Assembly (NCBI RefSeq): GCF_031119335.1
Contig: NZ_JAVHXT010000005.1
Span: 1 to 64,000, forward strand
DNA length: 64,000 nt
Direction of reading: 5' to 3'
Source: Pedobacter sp.
Lineage (GTDB): Bacteria > Bacteroidota > Bacteroidia > Sphingobacteriales > Sphingobacteriaceae
Shown: positions 24,829 through 31,330 of the stretch, piece by piece
Numbering within the stretch: the first letter of the stretch is position 1
Layout: the number at the start of each line of letters is the position of its first letter
The notes under the pieces: generated by a model
What the model was told of the DNA's origin: nothing
What the model saw: the letters and a program-made list of their open reading frames with translations, nothing else
The model's database searches: none
Program-made: the position numbers and the translations under genes

Positions 24829-25677
24829 TTACCAACTTTCTAACTGCGACTTTACTTGCTCCATGAGCCACATTGGTGTAGATGTTGCTCCGCAGATGCC
24901 AATTTTATCGTTGGGTTTAAACCACGATTGATCCAACTCTTCTACGTTAGAAATGAAGTAAGAATTGTCGTTATGCTTCTTACAAACATCGTAAAGTACT
25001 TTTCCGTTAGAAGATTTTTTACCAGAAACAAAGACGATTTTATCAAAATCAGCAACAAATTTTTCTAAATCTTCGTAGCGATTAGAAACCTGCCTACATA
25101 TCGTATCATTTGCTTTTACTTCGTAACCTCTGCTAATTAACTCGTCTTTGATTTGATAGAATTTATCAACGCTTTTTGTTGTTTGACTATAAAGCGTGAA
25201 TTTACTTGGAAGCTCCACATTATCTAGCTCGGCGATATCCATAAAAACCGTTGCCTTGCCATCAGTTTGACCTTGCAAGCCAATAACTTCGGCATGCCCG
25301 TGTTTACCAAAAATTAGGATATGCTCTCCATCATCGTGTGTACTTTTGATGCGATTTTGCAATTTCAGTACTACGGGACAAGATGCGTCGATAAGTGTAA
25401 GATTGTTCGCCAAAGCCAACTCGTAAGTAGAAGGAGCTTCACCATGTGCCCTGATCAACACTTTTTCATTGCGCAGCTCTTTCAGATTTTCGTGATCTAT
25501 AATCCGAAGGCCCTTAGCTCTTAAACGCTCTACCTCTTCGTCGTTGTGTACGATATCACCAAGACAATATAAATATTCTTCCTGGTCTAAGATATCTTCG
25601 GCCATATCGATGGCGTAAACTACCCCGAAACAAAAACCGGAAGATTTATCTATCGTAACTTTTAAATTATAGCTCAT
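24829..25677 (-). CDS. ispH: 4-hydroxy-3-methylbut-2-enyl diphosphate reductase
   Basis: 282 residues from the ATG at 25675-25677 (MSYNLKVTIDKSSGFCFGVV). An earlier in-frame ATG at 25701 would lie upstream of the -7 promoter motif at 25691-25698 and adds eight unrelated residues, so the later start is chosen. The three conserved cysteines are in GFCFGVV, DASCPVVLKL and GICGATSTPMWL; HGEAPS, GKHGHAEVIGLQGQ and the TTKS segment line the active site. The [4Fe-4S] enzyme makes IPP and DMAPP in the last step of the MEP isoprenoid pathway. Length is normal. Confidence 0.95.
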   Translation of the reverse strand: MSYNLKVTIDKSSGFCFGVVYAIDMAEDILDQEEYLYCLGDIVHNDEEVERLRAKGLRIIDHENLKELRNEKVLIRAHGEAPSTYELALANNLTLIDASCPVVLKLQNRIKSTHDDGEHILIFGKHGHAEVIGLQGQTDGKATVFMDIAELDNVELPSKFTLYSQTTKSVDKFYQIKDELISRGYEVKANDTICRQVSNRYEDLEKFVADFDKIVFVSGKKSSNGKVLYDVCKKHNDNSYFISNVEELDQSWFKPNDKIGICGATSTPMWLMEQVKSQLESW

Positions 25678-25690
25678 AGCGAATACAGAA

Positions 25691-25698
25691 CAAAGGTA
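25691..25698 (-). promoter_or_regulatory. Bacteroidota -7 promoter element for ispH
   Basis: TACCTTTG on the minus strand, 13 bp before the chosen ATG; it excludes the longer start. Confidence 0.6.
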
Positions 25699-25749
25699 CA
25701 TAGAAGAAGTTTAAATTGATGAAAAATTTTTAATATCGGATAAAATAAA

Positions 25750-25757
25750 TATATTTG
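25750..25757 (+). promoter_or_regulatory. Bacteroidota -7 promoter element for the Fic gene
   Basis: TATATTTG, 18 bp before the ATG at 25776. Confidence 0.6.
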
Positions 25758-25775
25758 TTAACGATATTAAAGGAG

Positions 25776-26732
25776 ATGTGGAATTTTAATTTAGAAGACC
25801 TAGTAGAGTTACAGCCTCACGTAGATAGGCTGTACGAAAAAAAAGCAAAGATTGACCAATCAAGACCTTTGCCCAACTCGGTATTGTATAAAATTAAAGA
25901 ACAACTAAATCTAGAATGGACATACAACTCTAATAGTATCGAAGGAAACACACTTAATCTAAGAGAAACGCAGCTTATTTTAGAAGAAGGCATTACCGTA
26001 GGCGGTAAATCTTTAAGAGAGCATTTTGAAGTTGTGAACCACGAAAAAGCGATAGACTATCTGTACAGCTTGGTAAATACTAGTTACACTTTAAGGAGTA
26101 TTGATGTTTTAAATTTGCATAGTTATATCTTAAAAAATATAGAAGATGAATATGCAGGCAGGTTAAGAAATGGAGGCGTACGTATTGTTGGTGCAAATTT
26201 CACACCGCCTAGTGCCAAAAAAGTTCCAGATTTATTAGATGAGCTAGTTGCATTTGTAAACGATAATCCATTAAACGCAAATGATCTTGTGCTGGCAACA
26301 CTATTTCACCACAAATTGGTTTGGATACATCCATTCTTTGATGGCAATGGCCGTACAGTTCGTTTAGCTATGAATTTAATTTTAATGCGAAAAGGTTTTC
26401 CGCCAGCTATCATCTTAAAAAACGATAGGAAGAAATATTATGATGCACTTAACCAAGCCAATAATGGCAATTACCATAAACTTTGTTTATTGATGCTACA
26501 AGCTACCGAGCGATCTTTAAATATGTACATTAATGCCATGCCGGGCAACAGCTACGATGATTACGAACCAATCTCCACCATTGTAGAAGAACCTAATTTC
26601 CCTTATGGGCAAGAATACATTAGCTTATTGGCCAGGCAAGGGAAAATTGATGCTTATAAAGAAGGTAAAAACTGGCTGACTACCAAAGAGGCAATAGAAA
26701 AATACGTGGTAAATAGAAAAAGAAAAAGGTAG
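25776..26732 (+). CDS. Fic-family AMPylase, class II, with C-terminal helix-turn-helix-like domain
   Basis: 318 residues from ATG 25776; upstream only a TTG within the promoter is in frame. An N-terminal Fic_N-type region contains the inhibitory motif S-x3-E-G in SNSIEGNTL (about residues 50-58), which places it in class II. The Fic core has VWIHPFFDGNGRTVRLAMN, a perfect HPFx[DE]GNGRxxR site for nucleotide transfer to a target hydroxyl. The last 50 residues (YGQEYISLLARQGKIDAYKE; TKEAIEKYV) resemble a small DNA-binding wing often found at the end of such proteins. The target is unknown. The gene is alone, with no antitoxin-like partner next to it. An AGGAG stretch abuts the ATG, too close for a normal ribosome site. 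Confidence 0.9.
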   Translation: MWNFNLEDLVELQPHVDRLYEKKAKIDQSRPLPNSVLYKIKEQLNLEWTYNSNSIEGNTLNLRETQLILEEGITVGGKSLREHFEVVNHEKAIDYLYSLVNTSYTLRSIDVLNLHSYILKNIEDEYAGRLRNGGVRIVGANFTPPSAKKVPDLLDELVAFVNDNPLNANDLVLATLFHHKLVWIHPFFDGNGRTVRLAMNLILMRKGFPPAIILKNDRKKYYDALNQANNGNYHKLCLLMLQATERSLNMYINAMPGNSYDDYEPISTIVEEPNFPYGQEYISLLARQGKIDAYKEGKNWLTTKEAIEKYVVNRKRKR

Positions 26733-26770
26733 GTTTTTGGAGCCTATCTTTTTCTTCAAAACATAATTTC

Positions 26771-26788
26771 ACCCCTTTTCGGGGTTTT
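26771..26788 (+). terminator. Small hairpin after the Fic gene
   Basis: ACCCC-TTTTC-GGGGT followed by TTT. It is also the first hairpin of a two-hairpin palindromic block shared in part with 53988-54033. Confidence 0.5.
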
Positions 26789-26816
26789 GAAATTTACAAA
26801 ACCCAAGGCTATAACA

Positions 26817-26836
26817 ATATCAGCCCTTCGGGCTTT
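26817..26836. repeat. Palindromic element family E, copy 1
   Basis: ATATCAGCCCTTCGGGCTTT with the hairpin AGCCC-TTC-GGGCT. The exact complement of all 20 bases is found at 53988-54007 in an unrelated intergenic region. Confidence 0.8.
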
Positions 26837-26892
26837 AAACTACTTAATAAAAGCGCACCTAAGAGAGCTCGGTGTAACGCAGAAATCCAAAT

Positions 26893-27402
26893 TTAACTCA
26901 AATAAACTCTATCCTCTTCTCCTTCCACATCCATAATTACATCTACATGCTCTTTAAGAACTGTAGCCAATTCAAGTCCGACAAAATCTGTTGCAATAGG
27001 GAATATTTTGTGACTTCTATCTACCAAAACCACTGTTCTTATTTTTTTGTGAGGAGTATTCAAGAACACGCCCAAACCATAAGCCAAAGTTTTACCGCTG
27101 TTCAGCACATCATCTACCAAAATAATTACTTTGTTTTTCCAATTGTTTTCTGGCAGGTCTGTTTTAGCAACAAGCTTACTGCTTTGCTTTTCAATATCAA
27201 CACGCAACATCGTAATTTTAAGCTCCGAAATTTCTTTAAGCGTTTTTTCTAAACGCACGGCAAGTTTGTAGCCTCTATCCCAAATTCCGGCTATTACTAT
27301 TTCTTTCTCATCTATATTATCTTCTAATATCTGATAGGCAATTCTGTTGATTTTTTGCTGTATTTGTTTCTTATCTAAAATAAGTACTTGATTTTGGGGC
27401 AT
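26893..27402 (-). CDS. PyrR-like phosphoribosyltransferase
   Basis: 169 residues, type I phosphoribosyltransferase fold. The PRPP-binding motif VIILVDDVLNSGKTLAYGLG is near residue 95, and VVLVDRSHKIFPIATDFVGL is the PyrR-like follow-on segment; the hood begins VLILDKKQIQQKINRIAYQI. The best match in pattern is PyrR, the uracil phosphoribosyltransferase and pyrimidine-operon attenuator of Firmicutes; in Bacteroidota such proteins lack evident pyr attenuators and their role is less clear. No pyrimidine genes are adjacent. Transcribed away from the GIN-domain gene. Confidence 0.82.
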   Translation of the reverse strand: MPQNQVLILDKKQIQQKINRIAYQILEDNIDEKEIVIAGIWDRGYKLAVRLEKTLKEISELKITMLRVDIEKQSSKLVAKTDLPENNWKNKVIILVDDVLNSGKTLAYGLGVFLNTPHKKIRTVVLVDRSHKIFPIATDFVGLELATVLKEHVDVIMDVEGEEDRVYLS

Positions 27403-27532
27403 CTTTCTGAGATTTATTACTACAAAAGAACGACTTTAAGCCTCAATATCAAACATTGATTTTTTTTTAATCGTTAGTGCAACGTTTTAACAGTACCGAA
27501 CGTCTAATAGTTAAACCAATTATCGAAATATC

Positions 27533-28243
27533 ATGAGAAATTCTTTCCTTTTAAAAATTAGCAGCTTGTTTATTGCTTGCTTTATAACTTTAAACGTAGC
27601 GGCCCAAAGCTCCAGAAGCGTAAGCGCAAAGAACTTTACCAGTATAGGCGTAAGTAGCGGAATAGACCTTTTCATTACCCAAGGGAACACAGAAAGCGTA
27701 GTAATACAGGGAAGAGAAGATGTAATTAAAGATGTGGTAGTGGAGCAAGATGGAAATAACCTTACCATTAAGTACAAAGAAGGCGTTAATTGGAGCCGCC
27801 TGTTTAGAAACACAGAAATCCACGTTCATGTTACTGTTAAAAAATTAACGGCTCTTTCGGCTTCTGGTGGTAGTGATGTAGAAACTAAAAACACTATCAA
27901 CACTGAAAAAATTACTCTTAGATCTTCGGGAGGTGCCGATATGGATTTAAGTATTGTTTGTAAGGATATTACCATTTCTTCTAGCGGCGGTAGCGATATC
28001 AATTTAAAAGGCTCTGCAGAAAATATGATTTTAAATACGAGCGGTGGTAGCGATGTAGATGCTTTTGAGTTTAAAGTGAATTACGCCCAGGTTAATAGTA
28101 GCGGCGGTTCTGATGCAAACATCTATGTAAATAAAGGATTGACAGCGAACGCTACAGGCGGTAGCGATATCCACTATAAAGGAAATGCGGCACTAAAGAA
28201 AGTTTCAAATTCAAAAAGTGCAGACATTACCCATGTAAATTAA
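27533..28243 (+). CDS. Secreted GIN-domain (DUF2807) beta-helix protein
   Basis: 236 residues. A signal peptide (about residues 1-23, ending NVAAQ) precedes a head GIN domain. Six spaced copies of a [ST][SAT][GS]G[GS][SA]D turn (SASGGSDVE, RSSGGADMD, SSSGGSDIN, NTSGGSDVD, NSSGGSDAN, NATGGSDIH), about 17-25 residues apart, show a right-handed parallel beta-helix in which each turn carries the same exposed loop. Proteins of this kind are widespread in Bacteroidota; the function is unknown (once suggested to be an adhesin head). It is followed by a G/C palindrome and a bidirectional terminator. Confidence 0.88.
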   Translation: MRNSFLLKISSLFIACFITLNVAAQSSRSVSAKNFTSIGVSSGIDLFITQGNTESVVIQGREDVIKDVVVEQDGNNLTIKYKEGVNWSRLFRNTEIHVHVTVKKLTALSASGGSDVETKNTINTEKITLRSSGGADMDLSIVCKDITISSSGGSDINLKGSAENMILNTSGGSDVDAFEFKVNYAQVNSSGGSDANIYVNKGLTANATGGSDIHYKGNAALKKVSNSKSADITHVN

Positions 28244-28276
28244 AGCCCCACCAACCTCCACAAAGGGGAGGCTTTG
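28244..28276. repeat. G/C palindrome, copy 3 (degenerate)
   Basis: AGCCCCACCAACCTCC-ACAAA-GGGGAGGCTTT, an imperfect hairpin starting right at the stop codon of the GIN gene. Same family as 9594-9622. Confidence 0.5.
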
Positions 28277-28347
28277 ACAGAAGCCCAAAACTGGATTAGG
28301 CCTATGGTCAATAAAATATAAAAATAAATTTAGTTTAGTTAATAGTT

Positions 28348-28382
28348 AAAGCCAATACCGTGGATGCGATATTGGCTTTTTT
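28348..28382. terminator. Intrinsic terminator between convergent genes
   Basis: AAAGCCAATA at 28348-28357 and TATTGGCTTT at 28370-28379 form a 10-bp stem with a 12-nt loop and T-runs at the right; the left side has A-rich sequence, so it can serve both directions. Confidence 0.85.
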
Positions 28383-28419
28383 GTTTGAATGGGTTCTTCA
28401 CAAACCAGCAAACCCAAAT

Positions 28420-28830
28420 TTATTTCTTTGAATAAGGATAATAAATGAAATTAGCTCCCTCTGGTACAATCACAAAAACGCACATAAAATCTTCAGGTTT
28501 TTTGTAGTTCTTAAGAAAATGCTCTTTCTTTTCTGGCTTTATAATGCCTTTCTCAATAAACTCTTCTAGGGTTGAAGCTTGTATCGTCCAATTGGTGTTT
28601 AGCTCTTCTCTATTTAAAATCATTTCTCCCAATTTAACTTCATGTTGGTGCGCAATAAAAATAGGCGTTGCAGAAATTCCCTCAACCATAATCTCTACGG
28701 CAACCTCTTTAATCGACTCGGCGTAAAACGATAAATCCTTTTCTAAACTTAACAAAGGGCTTTGTTTTTTCTCTTCCTTTTGCTCTCCTCCGTTCGGATT
28801 TATTCCACCTAATAGCTCTTCCGATTCCAT
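28420..28830 (-). CDS. Conserved hypothetical protein
   Basis: 136 residues, soluble, no signal peptide. An acidic N-terminal tail is followed by an alpha/beta domain with VEIMVEGISATPIFIAHQHE and MCVFVIVPEGANFIYYPYSK. I do not recognise a characterised family. Its ATG is 3 bp after the stop codon of the lipoprotein gene at 28834 and both read leftwards, so they form an operon. Confidence 0.6.
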   Translation of the reverse strand: MESEELLGGINPNGGEQKEEKKQSPLLSLEKDLSFYAESIKEVAVEIMVEGISATPIFIAHQHEVKLGEMILNREELNTNWTIQASTLEEFIEKGIIKPEKKEHFLKNYKKPEDFMCVFVIVPEGANFIYYPYSKK

Positions 28831-28833
28831 TTC

Positions 28834-29388
28834 TTAAAACTTGATTTCTTTTTTATTAATTACAAACTTATCATCTGTCAAACTATCCGTAAGCAGATAA
28901 TATTTATCATTATTTTTTTCTATACGTTTGGATAAAGGGTATTCATCAGCACAAAAATACATACTTCCATTTTTAACCATTTTCCAAGCGCCATCTTTCA
29001 TGCTGAACAGGTTGACACTTGCCCAGCAACTGCTAAACCATTCTGGACGCAGCAACAATTCAGGTTTATTATCTCCATCTACATCCTCAACAAGAAACAA
29101 ATCTGCACCAATAGCCTGCTTGAAATTTAACGTTGGCCATTTTTTATCGTTAAATAGAATATTTATTTCGAATACTTTCTTTTCCTGCAAGGTAGGGTCA
29201 TCTGTTATCTTTGGCTTAATCACAAATGCAGTATCTTTTTCACTCAGCAATACGGTATCTACCACGGTTGTATCGGCATCAACCATAAATGTTTTTATAG
29301 TCACCTCTACTTCCTTTGTTTGCTTGTTTCTACAAGCGAAAATGACGCTTGCCAAGAACAGTAAAAAAAAATACTTCTTCATCTGCAT
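28834..29388 (-). CDS. Hypothetical lipoprotein
   Basis: About 184 residues; the start is taken at the ATG 29386-29388, with another ATG six bases on. An earlier TTG in frame is not needed. MKKYFFLLFLASVIFACRNK is a lipoprotein signal peptide with the cysteine at about position 19. Mature part of the protein contains DLFLVEDVDGDNKPELLLRP, an FG-GAP-like D-x-D-x-D calcium loop, and a segment WASVNLFSMKDGAWKMV; so a single calcium-binding repeat-like unit may occur. Function unknown. Lies upstream of a small hypothetical gene in an operon. Confidence 0.65.
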   Translation of the reverse strand: MQMKKYFFLLFLASVIFACRNKQTKEVEVTIKTFMVDADTTVVDTVLLSEKDTAFVIKPKITDDPTLQEKKVFEINILFNDKKWPTLNFKQAIGADLFLVEDVDGDNKPELLLRPEWFSSCWASVNLFSMKDGAWKMVKNGSMYFCADEYPLSKRIEKNNDKYYLLTDSLTDDKFVINKKEIKF

Positions 29389-29426
29389 ATTAAAGCTATT
29401 GATAATCAATTCCTAACAGCGTCGAA

Positions 29427-30866
29427 TTATTTAAGTTTTAGCAAAACCACATTTTCTACATGCTGCGTATGCGGAAACATATCGACAGGCTTGATGCGAA
29501 CCACTTCGTATTTTTCGGTTAACAAAGCTAAATCTCTAGCCTGTGTAGCTGCATTACAACTTACGTAAACAATCTTTTCGGCTTCCATTTCCAACAATCT
29601 GTCAACCACATCTTGGTGCATTCCGGCTCTTGGCGGGTCTGTAATTACCACATCTGGTTTTCCGTGCACTGCAATGAAATCTCTTGTCAGGATATCTTTC
29701 ATATCACCAGCGTAGAAAATGGTATTATCAATTCCGTTAAGCTTCGAATTGAATTTCGCATCTTCGATAGCAGATGGCACATATTCTACACCAACCACCT
29801 GTTTGGCACTATGAGCTACAAAATTGGCTATGGTTCCAGCTCCGGTGTATAAATCGTAAACCAGCTCATCACCTTTTAAATCGGCAAATTCTTTAGTAAT
29901 ACGATACAACTCGTAAGCTTGGTCGGAATTAGTTTGATAAAACGATTTGATACCGATTTTATACTTCACACTTTTGCCATTACCCAAAGACATTTCTTCA
30001 AAAATATGGTCGCGGCCTGCGTAGGTAATTACATCTTGGTCGAAAATAGTATCGTTCTTTTTGTGGTTTACAATATACTGCAACGAAGTAATTTCAGGGA
30101 AAGTGGCTTCCAAAAACTCCATCAAACCATCTATCTGCTCTTGTTCAGCGTAAGCAAAGACAACGCCCACCATAATTTCTCCAGTACTCGAAGTACGGAT
30201 AATCAGGTTACGCATTTCACCTTCGTGGTTACGCAAATCGTAAAAACTAAGGTTGTGCTGCAGTGCGTAATCACGAACCTTTAAACGAATTTGGTTACTT
30301 GGATCGGCCTGCAAATAGCAATGATCAATTCCCAAAATCTTGTCAAAGCGACCTGGAACGTGAAAACCGAGAGCGTTTAGCGCATTCATTTCTCTACCTT
30401 CGGCTTGGTCTACCATATCAGCCGCATCTAACCAACGCTTATTTGAAAATGTATATTCTAATTTATTACGATAGTATTGATTTTGACCTGAACCTAAAAT
30501 TGGTTCGATATTGCTCACATCTACCTTACCTAAACGCTGTAAAGCAGACTCTACACTTTTTTGTTTGTAAGTTAATTGCGCACTGTACTGCATGTGCTGC
30601 CACTTGCAACCGCCACAAGTACCAAAATGGCTGCAAAAAGCATCTTGGCGCAAAGCGGATGGCGTATGTAAGGTTTCGATTACAGCCTCTGCAAAGTTTT
30701 TCTTTTTCTTCACTAACCTCACGTCAACTACATCACCAGGAACTGCTTTATCCACAAAGATTACCAATTCATCGGCTTTGCCCACCCCTTTGCCTTCTTC
30801 GGCAATATCAATAATACTTAAACCAGAAATCCTGATAGGTTCAGTATTTTTTCTTTTTCTGCTCAT
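29427..30866 (-). CDS. rlmD: 23S rRNA (uracil-C5)-methyltransferase, RlmD/RumA type
   Basis: 479 residues from ATG 30864-30866 (MSRKRKNTEP); the earlier TTG would fall upstream of the -7 promoter motif at 30872-30879. An N-terminal TRAM domain (VFVDKAVPGDVVDVRLVKKK) is followed by a four-cysteine cluster site with FGTCGGCKWQHMQYSAQL, and the C-terminal SAM domain contains VYDLYTGAGTIANFVA, DPPRAGMHQDVVDRLLE and YVSCNAATQARDLA with the catalytic cysteine. These enzymes make 5-methyluridine in 23S rRNA or tRNA; which position is modified is inferred from family only. Confidence 0.88.
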   Translation of the reverse strand: MSRKRKNTEPIRISGLSIIDIAEEGKGVGKADELVIFVDKAVPGDVVDVRLVKKKKNFAEAVIETLHTPSALRQDAFCSHFGTCGGCKWQHMQYSAQLTYKQKSVESALQRLGKVDVSNIEPILGSGQNQYYRNKLEYTFSNKRWLDAADMVDQAEGREMNALNALGFHVPGRFDKILGIDHCYLQADPSNQIRLKVRDYALQHNLSFYDLRNHEGEMRNLIIRTSSTGEIMVGVVFAYAEQEQIDGLMEFLEATFPEITSLQYIVNHKKNDTIFDQDVITYAGRDHIFEEMSLGNGKSVKYKIGIKSFYQTNSDQAYELYRITKEFADLKGDELVYDLYTGAGTIANFVAHSAKQVVGVEYVPSAIEDAKFNSKLNGIDNTIFYAGDMKDILTRDFIAVHGKPDVVITDPPRAGMHQDVVDRLLEMEAEKIVYVSCNAATQARDLALLTEKYEVVRIKPVDMFPHTQHVENVVLLKLK

Positions 30867-30871
30867 TGCCG

Positions 30872-30879
30872 CAAATATA
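30872..30879 (-). promoter_or_regulatory. Bacteroidota -7 promoter element for rlmD
   Basis: TATATTTG on the minus strand, 5 bp from the ATG, implying a leaderless or nearly leaderless message. Confidence 0.5.
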
Positions 30880-31009
30880 CGACGTTTATTTAATGATTGA
30901 GTTTTGAATGATTGAATGAGTAAATGGAGAAGCAACAACTAAAGTTTAGGCAAAGCAATAGCTGGCAGGCGGTAGACCTGTGCTGTAGAATGAATTTCAG
31001 CTATGTAAA

Positions 31010-31120
31010 TTAACCTTCAAAAATGCTTAGAATTAAACCCAAAACACCATCAGCAAGATTAAAATTTACGTCGAACTGCTCGTCTACCATTACAGAAATC
31101 TCTAACACTTCTTGACTCAT
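31010..31120 (-). CDS. Possible small protein or gene remnant (36 residues)
   Basis: An open frame of 36 codons from ATG 31118-31120 to TAA 31010-31012. It begins MSQEVLEISVMVDEQFD and ends LGLILSIFEG. It is acidic and without a recognised domain. Codon use looks ordinary and the frame is clean, but length is too short to be decisive; it could be a real peptide or the 3' end of a lost gene. The stretch beyond it to 31203 has no frame. Confidence 0.25.
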   Translation of the reverse strand: MSQEVLEISVMVDEQFDVNFNLADGVLGLILSIFEG

Positions 31121-31203
31121 AATTATAATGCTATCATTACAAATATAATATTTTTGAACCAAAAACCAAATCAGTATAATGTTATAATTTTGTTAATTAT
31201 AAG

Positions 31204-31250
31204 TTACCCACAGTACTTGTCCCGAAAGTCGGGACAAGTACTGTGGGTAA
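31204..31250. repeat. Perfect 22-bp-stem hairpin upstream of copA, family F
   Basis: Arms TTACCCACAGTACTTGTCCC plus GA, and the exact complement at 31229-31250, with a 3-nt loop (AAG). No T-run follows on either strand. The arm core GTCCCGA/TCGGGAC is of the type found in dispersed palindromes of this group of bacteria. It lies 80 bp before the copA ATG. Confidence 0.85.
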
Positions 31251-31303
31251 AAACATATAAATGTTCTAAGGAATGATGTAACACATCTTCTAACATTCAA
31301 AGG

Positions 31304-31311
31304 TAATTTTG
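31304..31311 (+). promoter_or_regulatory. Bacteroidota -7 promoter element for copA
   Basis: TAATTTTG fits TAnnTTTG and lies 19 bp before the ATG at 31331. Confidence 0.55.
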
Positions 31312-31330
31312 TGTTATAAAACAACAAGTC

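Larger units (their letters stand above)
30880..31330. other. Intergenic region with palindrome and a possible tiny gene
   Basis: Between rlmD and copA. It holds quasi-periodic ttgaatgattgaatg sequence near 30893-30920, a possible 36-codon reading frame at 31010-31120 (minus) and the perfect 22-bp hairpin at 31204-31250. Nothing else is recognised. Confidence 0.6.

Noticed and set aside
25776..26732. Fic gene as half of a toxin-antitoxin pair
   Set aside because: The inhibitory motif is inside the same protein and no short antitoxin gene is adjacent, so class II self-regulation is simpler.
26893..27402. PyrR attenuator system
   Set aside because: No pyrimidine biosynthesis genes or attenuator-like leader nearby.
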